Source of the DNA: Gammaproteobacteria bacterium Ga0077554
GTDB lineage: Bacteria; Pseudomonadota; Gammaproteobacteria; Ga0077554; Ga007554
DNA: 60,211 bases
Assembly: GCA_001464585.1 (NCBI GenBank)
Contig: LNFF01000017.1
Span: forward strand, 1 to 60,211
Reading direction: 5' to 3'
Shown: positions 1 through 9,547 of the stretch, piece after piece
Position numbering within the stretch: the first letter of the stretch is position 1
Layout of the letters: each line of letters starts with the position of its first letter
Program-made: the position numbers and the translations under genes
The notes under the pieces: generated by a model
What the model was told of the DNA's origin: nothing
Database searches by the model: none
Seen by the model: only the letters and a program-made list of their open reading frames with translations

Positions 1-81
1 GACATTGGAGAGATCCCCTGAGCGTGTCAAAAAATATTTTCAGGATGCGCGAGTAAAATATGCTGCATGACTCACGGATAA

Positions 82-315
82 ATGATGCCGGATCAATATG
101 TACATCTGGCCCAGGATTTTGTGCAATTAATGGACATATTGCAAGCCATGCGTACTTTGCACGGCCAACCATCTCTGCTGGAACCGCTGGTGGCTCATGA
201 GTTGTGGAGCGATACAGGCAGCCATCATGCCCATCAAGTGGTGTGCAGTACCGCTCAAGATCCCGCCAGGGCACTGCTGATCAAGGAGCAAGCCAAACCC
301 TCCCGACCGCATTAA
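82..315 (+). CDS. Hypothetical short ORF, possibly a decayed gene
   Basis: A 77-residue ORF with no recognised domain, signal peptide or membrane segment. In the same frame, after its TAA stop (313-315) and a second TAA (328-330), an open stretch at about 331-402 continues with coding-like residues ending LDELGVIFDDS. This could be the tail of a gene broken by stops. No clear ribosome binding site is visible and no family was recognised. It may equally be a chance ORF upstream of glnA. Confidence 0.2.
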   Translation: MMPDQYVHLAQDFVQLMDILQAMRTLHGQPSLLEPLVAHELWSDTGSHHAHQVVCSTAQDPARALLIKEQAKPSRPH

Positions 316-443
316 CCCCCACACCCATAAAAAAACCAGCAATTTTTGGAGCGCCTACTTGCCAATCTGGATGAGTTGGGAGTAATCTTCGACGATTCGT
401 AAAAACATTGGCTGGGATGCGTAATGTGCGTGGCGACCAAGCG

Positions 444-490
444 TGCACCAAAATAGATTGTATTTTGATGGAACTGCACCATTTTGGTGC
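444..490 (+). promoter_or_regulatory. NtrC enhancer sites upstream of glnA
   Basis: TGCACCATTTTGGTGC at 475-490 is a near-perfect dyad matching the NtrC consensus TGCACC-N5-GGTGCA. A half site TGCACCA lies at 444-450. The dyad is about 100 bp upstream of the expected start from the sigma-54 promoter at 556-570, the usual enhancer distance. With ntrBC downstream, this implies nitrogen-limitation control of glnA. Confidence 0.8.
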
Positions 491-555
491 TAACATCCTT
501 TGCGTCTTTGATTGCTCGTGAAATAACCCGCTGAAATGAATGAATAATTATTGGG

Positions 556-570
556 TGGCATGAATCATGC
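556..570 (+). promoter_or_regulatory. Sigma-54 promoter of glnA
   Basis: TGGCATGAATCATGC has the invariant GG-N10-GC spacing of -24/-12 promoters (consensus TGGCACG-N4-TTGC). It ends about 60 bp before the glnA start. Together with the upstream NtrC dyad it forms a standard NtrC-activated promoter. Confidence 0.75.
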
Positions 571-630
571 TAAGTCTATAATTTATTTCTATAATTAAAT
601 TTTGAGAGAGTGCCCTGGAGGGGATTTTAC

Positions 631-2040
631 ATGTCCGCAGAAAAAGTTTTTGCAATGATCAAAGACAACGAAGTTAAATTCGTTGATTTTCGTTTTACCG
701 ATACCCGTGGCAAAGAACACCACGTTTCAGTTCCGGCATCCACCGTTGATGCCGATGCCTTTAAAGACGGCAAGATGTTCGACGGCTCGTCGATTTCGGG
801 CTGGAAGGGTATTGATGAGTCCGACATGGTGCTGATGCCGGATGCCGAAAGCGCCGTCATGGATCCATTTTTTGATGAAAGCACGCTGATTTTGCGTTGT
901 GACGTGCTCGAGCCGCACACCATGAAAGGTTATGACCGCGACCCGCGTTCATTAGCCAAGCGTGCCGAGGCTTACCTGCAATCCACTGGCATTGCCGACA
1001 CCGCCTACTTTGGCCCGGAACCCGAATTCTTCATTTTCGATGACGTGCGTTGGGGCGCTGACATCAGCGGTTCTTTCTGCAAGGTCGACGCCGAAGAAGC
1101 TTCCTGGAACTCCGGCAAGAAATACCCCGATGGCAACACCGGGCACCGTCCTGGCGTAAAGGGTGGTTACTTCCCCGTACCGCCGGTTGACATGCTGCAG
1201 GATGTACGCTCTGCCATGTGCCTGGCGCTGGAAGATATGGGCTTGTCCGTTGAAACCCACCACCACGAAGTTGCTACTGCGGGTCAGTGCGAAATCGGCA
1301 CCCGCTTCAGCACCCTGGTGAGAAAGGCTGATGAAGTGCAGATTCTCAAATACGTCGTGCAGAATGTGGCGCATGCCTATGGCAAGACGGCCACGTTTAT
1401 GGCCAAGCCCATTGTCGGCGATAACGGCAGCGGCATGCACGTTCACCAGTCGTTAGCCAAGGGTGGCCAAAACCTGTTTAGCGGTAACCTCTACGGCGGC
1501 CTGTCTGAAACCGCATTGTATTACATCGGCGGTATTTTCAAACACGCCCGTGCGCTGAACGCTATCACCAACTCCACTACCAACAGCTACAAGCGTCTGG
1601 TGCCGGGGTTTGAAGCGCCAGTGATGCTGGCTTACTCCGCGCGTAACCGTTCGGCTTCCGTGCGTATTCCGTATGTGCCCAGCCCCAAGGCGCGCCGCAT
1701 TGAAATCCGCTTCCCGGACGCTTCCAGTAATCCTTATCTGGCGTTTGCAGCCATGATGATGGCGGGTCTGGACGGTATCAAGAACAAACTGCATCCCGGT
1801 GAAGCAATGGATAAGGATCTGTACGACCTGCCACCAGAAGAGGCCAAGGACATCCCCACCGTCTGTCACTCGCTGGACATGGCGCTGGATCACCTTGATA
1901 AGGATCGTGCCTTCCTGACGGCGGGCGGCGTGTTCACCAATGATATGGTCGACGCATATATCCACCTTAAGCTTCAGGAAGTCACGCGTTTCCGCATGAC
2001 TACGCATCCGGTTGAGTTTGATATGTATTACAGCTTGTAA
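631..2040 (+). CDS. glnA: Type I glutamine synthetase
   Basis: Cytosolic enzyme that makes glutamine from glutamate, ammonia and ATP, normally a dodecamer. The 469-residue length is that of GlnA type I. Visible signatures are the N-terminal [16 protein letters not shown] beta-grasp, the ATP-binding [10 protein letters not shown], and [11 protein letters not shown], whose Tyr (about residue 398) is the adenylylation site used by GlnE in enteric GS. The start is taken at ATG 631, preceded by GGAGGGG at about 617-623, rather than an upstream in-frame start at 610. Expression is likely nitrogen controlled through the NtrC dyad and sigma-54 promoter; a strong terminator follows. Confidence 0.98.
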   Translation: MSAEKVFAMIKDNEVKFVDFRFTDTRGKEHHVSVPASTVDADAFKDGKMFDGSSISGWKGIDESDMVLMPDAESAVMDPFFDESTLILRCDVLEPHTMKGYDRDPRSLAKRAEAYLQSTGIADTAYFGPEPEFFIFDDVRWGADISGSFCKVDAEEASWNSGKKYPDGNTGHRPGVKGGYFPVPPVDMLQDVRSAMCLALEDMGLSVETHHHEVATAGQCEIGTRFSTLVRKADEVQILKYVVQNVAHAYGKTATFMAKPIVGDNGSGMHVHQSLAKGGQNLFSGNLYGGLSETALYYIGGIFKHARALNAITNSTTNSYKRLVPGFEAPVMLAYSARNRSASVRIPYVPSPKARRIEIRFPDASSNPYLAFAAMMMAGLDGIKNKLHPGEAMDKDLYDLPPEEAKDIPTVCHSLDMALDHLDKDRAFLTAGGVFTNDMVDAYIHLKLQEVTRFRMTTHPVEFDMYYSL

Positions 2041-2070
2041 TACGGCGCTACTTAATCTGGTTTGGTAAAA

Positions 2071-2103
2071 GCCCTCACCATGCAACATGGTGAGGGCTTT
2101 TTT
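2071..2103 (+). terminator. Rho-independent terminator of glnA
   Basis: A perfect 12-bp stem, GCCCTCACCATG with CATGGTGAGGGC around a 3-nt loop, is followed by a run of T. It lies 31 bp after the glnA stop and separates glnA from ntrBC. Confidence 0.92.
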
Positions 2104-2161
2104 ATGGGTGCATCACAACGGGGCGTCTTTAGATATTTTGTGCATTTATTTTATCCTTTTA

Positions 2162-2177
2162 GCACCAAAATGGTGCA
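2162..2177 (+). promoter_or_regulatory. NtrC site upstream of ntrB
   Basis: GCACCAAAATGGTGCA is a full dyad of the same type as the site before glnA. A TATAAT box lies about 90 bp downstream (2266-2271) but no convincing -35 or sigma-54 element accompanies it. By analogy with enteric glnL the site could repress or tune ntrBC transcription. That role is inferred. Confidence 0.65.
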
Positions 2178-2379
2178 ATCCTTATAAATTCCCATTATCT
2201 TTATGGGACCGACACTTTATTTCTGCGCCGGAATAGTCCCCGTGGTAGGAGTGGTGAGCACTCTCTATAATTTATAAGAGATTGAATAATATTAAATTAT
2301 TTTAAAGCTACAGGGATTTTTTGAAATTAATTGAAGAGGTTGTCCATAGCATGGTTCGCTTCTTGCTTTGCCCCATTAC

Positions 2380-3519
2380 ATGTTACCCGACGCCATGATC
2401 CCCAGCGCGGTATACCGGCGCATTGTTGATAATCAAAATACGACTTTGTTGTTGTTTGATGATGAGTTGCGTTTGAGTTATCTGAACCCGGCGGGTGAGA
2501 TGCTGTTTGCGGTGAGCGCGCGGCGCGCCAGCCGCATTCTCGCCCAGGAGCTGTTACCGGGGCCGATGGGCGAGATGGCGATTACCGCCATGCGGGGCGC
2601 TCTGGTCAGCGGGCACCCGTTTACCGAGCACGAGTTTCCGCTGCTATTGCCCGGTGGATCTGCCGGGCATACCCAGGGTCGGCCGATTACGGTGGATTTT
2701 ACGGTGACGCCAGTGAGCGATCCGCAGGGTACAGGATTACTCGTGGAGCTGGTGCAGGTAGATCGGCATTTACGCATTGCCCGCGAAGAGAATCTGCTGG
2801 CACAGCATCAGGCAGCGCGTGCTGTGGTACGGGGGTTGGCGCATGAAATCAAAAACCCCCTGGGGGGGCTGCGCGGCGCGGCGCAATTGCTGGAGCGTGA
2901 ATTGAGCGATGAGTCGCTTAAGGAATATACGCGAATTATTATTGGTGAAGCGGATCGGCTGCGCAATCTGGTGAATCGCATGCTGGGGCCGAATACCTTG
3001 CCGCAGAAGACACTGATTAATATTCATCATGTGCTGGAGCGGGTGCGTAGCGTGGTGCTGGCGGGCGCATCCACTGATGTACTGGATCGTATGCCGACTG
3101 GCGAGCTAAATGAAACACCGACCGGTGTGCGCATCATCCGCGATTACGATCCAAGTATCCCGGATTTTCAAGCCGATCAGGATCAATTGATTCAGGCCGT
3201 GCTGAACATTGTGCATAACGCAGTGCAGGCCATCGGCGATACAGGTGATATCACCTTGCGCACACGTATTCAGCGCCAGGCGACCATTAATCAGCAGCGT
3301 TACAAGCTGGCGGTGCGCATTGATATCGTGGATAACGGGCCAGGCGTCCCGGCAGATATGCTGGAAAGTATTTTTTATCCGATGGTGACGGGGCGTCCCG
3401 AGGGTACCGGATTAGGGCTGTCGATAGCGCAGTCGCTGATTAATCAGCATCAGGGCTTAATTGAGTGTACCAGTCGTCCGGGACAGACGATATTTACGTT
3501 GCTGTTGCCACTGGCATAG
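2380..3519 (+). CDS. ntrB: Nitrogen regulation sensor kinase NtrB (GlnL)
   Basis: Two-component histidine kinase/phosphatase for NtrC, normally cytosolic and controlled by PII. An N-terminal PAS domain (about residues 10-125) precedes the H box HEIKNPLGGLRG (His about 155), and a HATPase domain follows with N box (NIVHNAVQAI), DNGPGVP and GTGLGLSIAQ. The product is about 379 residues from ATG 2380; ATG 2395 and an upstream TTG (2368) are alternatives, and no strong ribosome binding site decides. It is followed 71 bp later by ntrC, so the two are almost certainly cotranscribed. Confidence 0.95.
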   Translation: MLPDAMIPSAVYRRIVDNQNTTLLLFDDELRLSYLNPAGEMLFAVSARRASRILAQELLPGPMGEMAITAMRGALVSGHPFTEHEFPLLLPGGSAGHTQGRPITVDFTVTPVSDPQGTGLLVELVQVDRHLRIAREENLLAQHQAARAVVRGLAHEIKNPLGGLRGAAQLLERELSDESLKEYTRIIIGEADRLRNLVNRMLGPNTLPQKTLINIHHVLERVRSVVLAGASTDVLDRMPTGELNETPTGVRIIRDYDPSIPDFQADQDQLIQAVLNIVHNAVQAIGDTGDITLRTRIQRQATINQQRYKLAVRIDIVDNGPGVPADMLESIFYPMVTGRPEGTGLGLSIAQSLINQHQGLIECTSRPGQTIFTLLLPLA

Positions 3520-3590
3520 GTGCTGCCACGCTTGGCGCCGAGTGCCAGTAATTTTTGGCGCGGAGTGTCAGCGATACATGGAGAATACGA

Positions 3591-5024
3591 ATGAGTGACC
3601 GGGAACATATTTGGGTAATTGATGATGATCGGGCGATACGCTGGGTGATGGAGCGCGCATTGCGCCAGGCCGATCTGGATGTCACCAGTTTTGATAGCGC
3701 CACTACTGCACTGGAATCACTGGAAGACAACAGGCCTGATGTGATCGTTACTGATATTCGCATGCCGGGCATGGATGGCATAAAACTGCTGGAGCGGGTC
3801 AAGGTCGATTACCCACAGATGCCGGTGATTATCATGACGGCGCATTCGGATCTTGATAGCGCGGTATCAGCGTATCAGGGCGGCGCTTTTGAATACATGC
3901 CCAAACCGTTTGATGTGGATGAGGCGGTGGATCTGGTGCGGCGTGCCTGCCAGCAAAACCAGCGTAATCGCAGCGCGCAACCCCCCAGCAAAGTCATGGA
4001 CACGCCGGAAATTATCGGCGAAGCGCCCGCCATGCAGGAAGTGTTTCGCGCCATTGGCCGCTTGTCGCGCTCTAATATTACGGTGTTGATTAATGGCGAG
4101 TCGGGCACTGGCAAAGAACTGGTGGCGCTGGCGCTGCATCGTCATAGCCCGCGTGCTGCAAAGCCGTTTATCGCCCTGAATATGGCGGCCATCCCGCGCG
4201 ATTTGCTGGAGTCTGAATTATTTGGCCATGAACGTGGCGCCTTTACGGGTGCGCAGACCATGCGCCGTGGCCGCTTTGAGCAGGCCGATAGCGGCACATT
4301 ATTTCTGGATGAAATTGGCGATATGCCTGCCGAACTGCAAACGCGTTTATTGCGGGTGCTGGCTGACGGTGAATTTTATCGCGTGGGTGGGCATACTCCC
4401 ATCAAGGTTGATGTGCGCATCATCGCCGCCACGCATCAAGACCTGGAACGCCGTGTGCGCGAAGGGTTGTTCCGCGAAGATTTGTTTCATCGTCTGAATG
4501 TCATCCGCATTCATATTCCGCCGTTGCGCGAACGACGTAGTGATATGCCGTTGTTGCTGAATTTTTTTCTGAATAATGCGGCGCGTGAATTGAAGGTTGA
4601 TCCTAAAGTGTTGCGCCCGGATGCCGAAGCGTTTTTGTGCCGCCTTGAGTGGCCTGGCAATGTACGCCAGCTTGAAAATACCTGCCGCTGGCTCACTGTT
4701 ATGGCGTCAGGCCGCGAGATTCATATCGAAGACTTGCCGCCGGAATTGAAGCTGGAATCAAGTAGTGTAGCGGTGTCCGGTGACGGCTGGGAAGCCGCGC
4801 TCAAAAACTGGGCCGAGCAACGCCTGGCGCGCGGCGAAAGCGGTGTGCTGGATAGCGCCACGCCTTTGTTCGAGTGCATACTGATTGAAACCGCGCTGAA
4901 ACACACCGGTGGTCGCCGTCAGGAAGCCGCACGCCTGCTGGGCTGGGGACGCAATACCTTGACACGTAAAATCAAGGAACTGGGCATGGGCGGAGATGAT
5001 GATCACGATAATGATAATGAATAA
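3591..5024 (+). CDS. ntrC: Nitrogen regulation response regulator NtrC (GlnG)
   Basis: Sigma-54 enhancer-binding activator, 477 residues. The receiver domain has the acidic pocket and phosphoacceptor Asp55 in VTDIRMPGMDG. The AAA+ domain (about 145-370) has Walker A GESGTGKE, the sigma-54-contacting GAFTGAQ loop, and Walker B TLFLDEIGD. A Fis-type helix-turn-helix ends the protein (RRQEAARLLGWGRNTLTRKI). The start is ATG 3591 with GGAG 9 nt upstream; the longer ORF from 3555 lacks a ribosome site. Its targets here are probably the dyads at 475-490 and 2162-2177. The tail is a short Asp/Asn/Glu-rich extension. Confidence 0.96.
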   Translation: MSDREHIWVIDDDRAIRWVMERALRQADLDVTSFDSATTALESLEDNRPDVIVTDIRMPGMDGIKLLERVKVDYPQMPVIIMTAHSDLDSAVSAYQGGAFEYMPKPFDVDEAVDLVRRACQQNQRNRSAQPPSKVMDTPEIIGEAPAMQEVFRAIGRLSRSNITVLINGESGTGKELVALALHRHSPRAAKPFIALNMAAIPRDLLESELFGHERGAFTGAQTMRRGRFEQADSGTLFLDEIGDMPAELQTRLLRVLADGEFYRVGGHTPIKVDVRIIAATHQDLERRVREGLFREDLFHRLNVIRIHIPPLRERRSDMPLLLNFFLNNAARELKVDPKVLRPDAEAFLCRLEWPGNVRQLENTCRWLTVMASGREIHIEDLPPELKLESSSVAVSGDGWEAALKNWAEQRLARGESGVLDSATPLFECILIETALKHTGGRRQEAARLLGWGRNTLTRKIKELGMGGDDDHDNDNE

Positions 5025-5031
5025 ATCGGTT

Positions 5032-5454
5032 TTATCCCTGCAGTGGGTTAGAGTCCATGCAATGTCCCGCTGAAGGGCGAACAAAGTCTTTTAACCACGC
5101 TACCGCTTCAGCTTCCGTCGCAAATATCCGTAGCGGATGGGGGAGCGGATAATAGCGTAAAAATATCTGCGCAAAATGCCGGGTAATTAAAGATGTGGTA
5201 ACGGTTGCTCCAGCGCTGGTGATGGTGCACACTTCACGGCTGGATACGAAAGTCTTGGCCTCCGGAGTAAGTTTGACGCTGCCTTTAGTCAGCACCATAT
5301 AGGGATGTTTTTCCGGTAAAAGCGCCATGCGTTGTTGATGGACGTAACGTACGGATTCGAGAGTAATGGGATTTTCTCGCCCATGATCAATGCGCATGAT
5401 GCCATCATCACCCAACCAAACGCTGGGCCAGACTGGGGGGCAATTAGTATTCAA
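5032..5454 (-). CDS. Conserved hypothetical protein, STAS/SpoIIAA-like fold suspected
   Basis: A 140-residue product if started at TTG 5454, which follows a good AAGGAG about 7 nt upstream; the longer ORF to 5523 has a basic N-terminus without a ribosome site. The C-terminal half (LTPEAKTFVSS ... PLRIFATEAEAVAWLKDF) resembles SEC14/STAS-like single-domain proteins in which a beta-alpha unit ends with 'F.t..eAl.WL'. No catalytic residues are evident. It converges on ntrC with only 7 bp between stops. Function unknown; the fold assignment is by eye. Confidence 0.6.
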   Translation of the reverse strand: MNTNCPPVWPSVWLGDDGIMRIDHGRENPITLESVRYVHQQRMALLPEKHPYMVLTKGSVKLTPEAKTFVSSREVCTITSAGATVTTSLITRHFAQIFLRYYPLPHPLRIFATEAEAVAWLKDFVRPSAGHCMDSNPLQG

Positions 5455-5615
5455 AGACTTTCTCCTTCGAGGAAAATAAGAAGAGCGATGGCGTTTTCGG
5501 GCGTGAGAACGCTTGTTGTACATCTTGTCCTGGCTTCATTCTAATATCTTTTTCCGTTGCTTGCCACTATCGCTACTGTTCAATTACTGTGTCTGGATTT
5601 ATAAGGTTTTTCATA

Positions 5616-6083
5616 ATGTTTCATGTTGTATTGCATCAACCCGAGATCCCTCCCAACACCGGCAATATTATCCGCTTGTGTGCCAACGTGGGCGCGCAAC
5701 TGCATTTGATTCATCCGCTGGGTTTCGATCTGGAAGACAGCAAGTTGCGCCGGGCCGGCCTGGATTACCACGAGTTTACCAGTGTGCAACAGCATGCCAG
5801 TTTTGAGGATTTTTGCGACACGGTGCGGCCGCCACGCATTCTGGCGTGTTCCACGCGTGGCAAGCAGGGTTATGCTGATGTGCTATTCCAGTCAGGTGAT
5901 GCCTTATTGTTTGGCCCTGAAACGCGCGGCTTGCCGCAGGCCTTGCTCGATGCCTTGCCGCCCGAGCATTTGCTGCGCATTCCGATGCGCCCCGGCAATC
6001 GCAGCTTGAATTTATCGAACGCGGTGGCGGTGATTCTTTATGAGGCGTGGCGGCAGCAGGGGTTTGCGGGGGGTGTGATTTAA
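5616..6083 (+). CDS. trmL: tRNA (cytidine/uridine-34-2'-O)-methyltransferase TrmL
   Basis: SPOUT-class methyltransferase that 2'-O-methylates wobble position 34 of tRNA-Leu isoacceptors using SAM. The 155-residue length matches TrmL/YibK. The trefoil-knot motifs are visible: LFGPETRGLP in the middle and NRSLNLSNAVAVILYE near the C-terminus, plus the early HQPEIPPNTGNIIRLC motif. The start ATG 5616 fits the family N-terminus MFHVVLHQPEIP; the upstream in-frame start at 5589 would add non-homologous residues. It is a stand-alone gene, followed by a nested palindromic repeat before convergent lysA. Confidence 0.93.
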   Translation: MFHVVLHQPEIPPNTGNIIRLCANVGAQLHLIHPLGFDLEDSKLRRAGLDYHEFTSVQQHASFEDFCDTVRPPRILACSTRGKQGYADVLFQSGDALLFGPETRGLPQALLDALPPEHLLRIPMRPGNRSLNLSNAVAVILYEAWRQQGFAGGVI

Positions 6084-6090
6084 TCAATGC

Positions 6091-6214
6091 AGTCTTGTCA
6101 TCCCGAACGTAAGAATAACTGTCATCCCGAACGTAGTGAGGGATCTTAAACAGGTTATTAAGATCTCTCACTACGTTCGAGATGACAGGGGATAATATTC
6201 GGGATGACAAGACT
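6091..6214. repeat. Nested palindromic repeat (family R1) between trmL and lysA
   Basis: An inner inverted repeat (6121-6186) starts GTCATCCCGAACG and ends CGTTCGAGATGAC. It is enclosed by an outer perfect 17-bp inverted repeat: AGTCTTGTCATCCCGAA (6091-6107) against TTCGGGATGACAAGACT (6198-6214). Both levels carry the same GTCATCCCGAA end, as if one copy had inserted into another. It lies between convergent genes and could also act as a bidirectional terminator. Confidence 0.8.
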
Positions 6215-6244
6215 CGCAGCAGGTTTCAATGGCCGTTTTCAGGT

Positions 6245-7495
6245 TTAATCAGGCAACAGCGTTTCACCCGCCAGCAACTCATCCAGCGTCTCCCGCGCGC
6301 GCACCACATAGGTCTGCGCGCCGTCTACCATTACTTCTGCTGCACGGGGGCGGGTGTTGTAATTGGAACTCATGACAAAACCGTAAGCCCCCGCAGAGCG
6401 CACCGCCAGCACGTCGCCAGGTTGCAGGTTGAGTTCGCGGTCTTTGCCGAGGAAGTCGCCGGTTTCGCATACTGGGCCCACGATGTCGTAACAGCGCGTT
6501 TCTCCAGATGCACTTTGTTTAACGGCCACGATTTCCTGCCACGCATTGTAAAGCGCGGGACGAATCAGATCATTCATGCCCGCATCCACAATCGCAAAAT
6601 TTTTGTGTGCGGTGTGTTTCAGATATTCCACCTGGGTGAGCAACACGCCAGCATTGCCGACAATGGCGCGGCCCGGTTCGAGCAGGATTTTGTAATTGCG
6701 CCCGTGTAATTTTGGCAGCAAGGCCTGCGCGTATTCACCCGGACTGGGTGGAGTTTCATTGCGATAAGGAATGCCCAGGCCGCCCCCGATGTCGAGGTGA
6801 TGAATGCTGATGCCCTGCGCAGTTAACTGATCGATCAGCCCCAGCACACGCTCCAGCGCATCGACAAAGGGCGTGGACTCAGTTAATTGTGAGCCGATGT
6901 GGCAATCCACGCCAATGATGTTGATGTGTGACAACGCCGCAGCGCGCGCATATGCAGACGGTGCATCGGCAATGTCGATGCCGAATTTGTTTTCTTTGAG
7001 GCCAGTGGAAATATAGGGATGCGTGCCCGCATCTACGTCGGGATTCACGCGCAATGATACTGGCGCACGTATTCCCATTTCGGCGGCAACGCTGTTGAGG
7101 CGTTCCAGCTCGGCGACAGACTCCACATTAAAACAATAAATGCCCACCTCCAGCGCGCGACGCATTTCATCGGCACGTTTACCGACGCCGGAAAATACGA
7201 TTTTGCTGGCGTGCCCACCGGCGCGTAGCACCCGTTCCAGCTCGCCCACGGAAACAATATCAAACCCCGACCCCAACCGCGCCAGCACATTCAGCACGGC
7301 GAGATTGGAATTGGCTTTCACGGCGTAACACACCAGATGATCGTGGCCGGCAAAGGCACGGTCAAAAGCATGCCAGTGGCGCTCCAGGGTGGCGCGTGAA
7401 TAAACGTAGCACGGCGTGCCATGCGCGTGGGCGATGGCGCTCAAGTCAACATCTTCGGCGAACAAGCGCCCGTTGCGGTAGGTAAAGTGGTTCAT
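6245..7495 (-). CDS. lysA: Diaminopimelate decarboxylase
   Basis: PLP enzyme of the alanine-racemase-like fold III group that makes L-lysine from meso-diaminopimelate. At 416 residues it matches LysA. The PLP lysine is in CYAVKANSN near residue 60. HIGSQL, the phosphate-binding GGGLGIPY, the EPGRAIV motif and the C-terminal CETGDFLGKDREL with its cross-subunit Cys are all present. It follows lptM on the same strand by 8 bp and probably shares its transcript. dapF lies nearby on the other strand, so two late steps of the DAP/lysine branch are clustered here. Confidence 0.97.
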   Translation of the reverse strand: MNHFTYRNGRLFAEDVDLSAIAHAHGTPCYVYSRATLERHWHAFDRAFAGHDHLVCYAVKANSNLAVLNVLARLGSGFDIVSVGELERVLRAGGHASKIVFSGVGKRADEMRRALEVGIYCFNVESVAELERLNSVAAEMGIRAPVSLRVNPDVDAGTHPYISTGLKENKFGIDIADAPSAYARAAALSHINIIGVDCHIGSQLTESTPFVDALERVLGLIDQLTAQGISIHHLDIGGGLGIPYRNETPPSPGEYAQALLPKLHGRNYKILLEPGRAIVGNAGVLLTQVEYLKHTAHKNFAIVDAGMNDLIRPALYNAWQEIVAVKQSASGETRCYDIVGPVCETGDFLGKDRELNLQPGDVLAVRSAGAYGFVMSSNYNTRPRAAEVMVDGAQTYVVRARETLDELLAGETLLPD

Positions 7496-7503
7496 GGGAT
7501 ATA

Positions 7504-7638
7504 TTATTTCTGTTGGGTGGCGACAGGTGTTTCATCCGGCAAGCGCAGTGGCCCTTTTTGACCACAGCCTGCCAGCAGGCTCGCCAGGCTGAGCAGCGTG
7601 ATGATTAGCCAGATTGTGGAGTGACGGTGCGTGTTCAT
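7504..7638 (-). CDS. lptM: Small lipoprotein LptM (YifL-like)
   Basis: A 44-residue ORF. Its N-terminal hydrophobic signal (IWLIITLLSLASLLAGC) ends in a lipobox LLAGC, followed by GQKGPLRLP, the hallmark of YifL/LptM lipoproteins found next to lysA/dapF in gammaproteobacteria. In E. coli LptM assists maturation of the LptD/LptE lipopolysaccharide translocon at the outer membrane. The start ATG (complement of 7636-7638) has a GAGG about 7 nt upstream. The stop lies 8 bp before lysA. Confidence 0.9.
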   Translation of the reverse strand: MNTHRHSTIWLIITLLSLASLLAGCGQKGPLRLPDETPVATQQK

Positions 7639-7758
7639 GTGATGCCTCGTGATGGCTGGGAAAAGCCTATTATAGGGCGTAAGAGGAATGGCCGCCTATC
7701 AAATGGTGTAAAATAACTGCAAGCCGCAGGTTGCGGAGTTGATTTATCCACGAGCCCT

Positions 7759-8673
7759 ATGCACACTCATCACCCCGCAGAGCACCACCATCACCGTCCC
7801 CAGCGTGTCACCAACTCACTGCTGGTGGCGTTGGTTTTGACACTGGTATTTGCGTTTGCCGAAGCGCTGGCGGGCTGGTGGTCGGGGTCGCTGGCGTTGC
7901 TCGGCGATGCCGGACACATGGTGTCTGATGCCACCTCACTTGGTCTGGCCGCGTTTGCCGCCTGGGTCGCCAAACGCCCGCCCTCGTTACGTCATTCGTA
8001 TGGATTAGGGCGCGCCGAAGTGCTCGCAGCCGTAGCGAATGCGTTGCTGATGTTTTTAGTGGTGGCCAGTATTGTGGTGGCGGCCATTGCGCGCCTCAGC
8101 AGCCCCACGCCAGTGGCCGGAGGCGTGGTAATGGCCGTGGCGGCGCTGGGATTGATCGTCAATCTGGTCGTAGCCTGGATGTTGCGCCACGGCGAGCAAA
8201 CCCTGAATACGCGTGGCGCATTGCTGCATGTGATAGGTGATCTGTTGGGATCGGTCGCTGCCCTGGTAGCGGGCGCAGTCATTTATTTTACCGGATGGAT
8301 GCCGATAGACCCGATTTTATCGCTGCTGATTTGCGCATTGATACTTTTTTCCTCGTTTCATTTATTGCGCGAAGCCCTGCACGTATTGATGGAAGGCGTA
8401 CCAGTCGGCATGGATATGTCTGAAGTAGGCCGTGCCATGGCAGGCGTGAGCGGCGTCGCATCCATTCACGATCTGCACATCTGGACACTCTCTTCGGGGC
8501 GCATCGCATTATCCGCCCATGTGGCGATGCGTGACATGCAGCACTGGCAGGCCACGCTCGCCGCGTTGCAGACCTTGTTGCATGACCGCTATGACATCGA
8601 ACACGCCACGCTCCAACCCGAACAAACGACCACTACACACGTTGTTAACTTGAGCAACATTCGGGGGAAGTAA
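7759..8673 (+). CDS. Cation diffusion facilitator metal exporter (ZitB/CzcD type)
   Basis: Inner-membrane divalent metal/proton antiporter of 304 residues. The N-terminus is His-rich ([14 protein letters not shown]), typical of Zn-CDF proteins. Six membrane segments follow, with the metal-site pairs HMVSD in TM2 and HVIGD in TM5, and a cytosolic C-terminal domain (about 215-295) containing the [11 protein letters not shown] motif. Zn, possibly also Cd or Co, is the likely substrate by family. It diverges from lptM-lysA; no metal-responsive operator was recognised in the 120-bp intergenic space. Confidence 0.92.
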   Translation: MHTHHPAEHHHHRPQRVTNSLLVALVLTLVFAFAEALAGWWSGSLALLGDAGHMVSDATSLGLAAFAAWVAKRPPSLRHSYGLGRAEVLAAVANALLMFLVVASIVVAAIARLSSPTPVAGGVVMAVAALGLIVNLVVAWMLRHGEQTLNTRGALLHVIGDLLGSVAALVAGAVIYFTGWMPIDPILSLLICALILFSSFHLLREALHVLMEGVPVGMDMSEVGRAMAGVSGVASIHDLHIWTLSSGRIALSAHVAMRDMQHWQATLAALQTLLHDRYDIEHATLQPEQTTTTHVVNLSNIRGK

Positions 8674-8716
8674 GTACGTCGCTTTTATAGTTATCCATGC
8701 TAAACTAGCGTCCAAT

Positions 8717-9547
8717 ATGCTGATCAATTTCACCAAAATGCATGGCTTGGGCAACGACTTTGTCGTGATTGATGCCTTGTCCCAAGCCGTTACGCTCACG
8801 CCTGACCAATTGCGTTTCATCGCGGATCGCCACTTTGGCATTGGTTGCGACCAGATATTACTGGTCGAAGCGCCCACCGTGCCCGGTGTTGATTTTCGTT
8901 ACCGCATTTATAACGCCGATGGTGGCGAAGTGGAACAATGTGGCAACGGTGTGCGTTGCTTTGCGCGCTTTGTGCTGGATAAACATCTCACGAACAAGCG
9001 CGAAATCAGCGTCGAAACCCAGGCGGGAATTATCAGCACACAGATTGAAGCGAACGGCCTCATCACCGTCAACATGGGCGTGCCGCAGTTTGCCACGGCG
9101 GATATTCCTTTTCTTGCCGACACCCAGGCATCGACTTACACACTGGACATTGCGGGGCAGCAGATCAGCATCGGCGCTGTATCCATGGGTAACCCGCACG
9201 CCGTGATGCAAGTTGATAATGTTGATACCGCACCCGTAGCTACACTCGGGCCGCAGATAGAACGCCATGCAAGTTTCCCGCGTCGCGTGAATGCCGGATT
9301 CATGCAAATTATTGATCGCGGTCATATTCGCCTGCGGGTGTATGAACGCGGCGCAGGCGAAACCCGCGCCTGTGGCACGGGTGCCTGCGCCGCCGTTGCT
9401 GTGGGGCGTCAGCAAGGTTTACTGGATGAAACAGTCACGGTGGACTTGCCCGGCGGCACGCTTTTGATAAGATGGGCTGAAGAGGGAAGGCCAGTATGGA
9501 TGACAGGGCCAGCCGTTTCGGTTTTTGAAGGAAAAATAGAACTATGA
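8717..9547 (+). CDS. dapF: Diaminopimelate epimerase
   Basis: PLP-independent racemase converting LL- to meso-diaminopimelate for lysine and peptidoglycan. 276 residues, the usual length. Both catalytic cysteine motifs are present: [17 protein letters not shown] near residue 75 and [16 protein letters not shown] near residue 220, along with the start [15 protein letters not shown]. Its stop overlaps the start of the DUF484 gene (ATGA), and xerC follows, reproducing the dapF-yigA-xerC operon of gammaproteobacteria. Confidence 0.97.
   Translation: MLINFTKMHGLGNDFVVIDALSQAVTLTPDQLRFIADRHFGIGCDQILLVEAPTVPGVDFRYRIYNADGGEVEQCGNGVRCFARFVLDKHLTNKREISVETQAGIISTQIEANGLITVNMGVPQFATADIPFLADTQASTYTLDIAGQQISIGAVSMGNPHAVMQVDNVDTAPVATLGPQIERHASFPRRVNAGFMQIIDRGHIRLRVYERGAGETRACGTGACAAVAVGRQQGLLDETVTVDLPGGTLLIRWAEEGRPVWMTGPAVSVFEGKIEL

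Noticed and set aside
952-1446. 164-residue reverse ORF opposite glnA
   Set aside because: Shadow of a highly conserved gene; composition follows the complementary strand of glnA.
2221-2379. Sigma-54 promoter for ntrB
   Set aside because: GG/GC pairs near 2241-2259 have spacings of 8 or 12, not 10; only the NtrC dyad and a lone TATAAT are supported.
6182-6709. 175-residue forward ORF overlapping lysA
   Set aside because: It starts inside a palindromic repeat and runs antisense through a certain gene.
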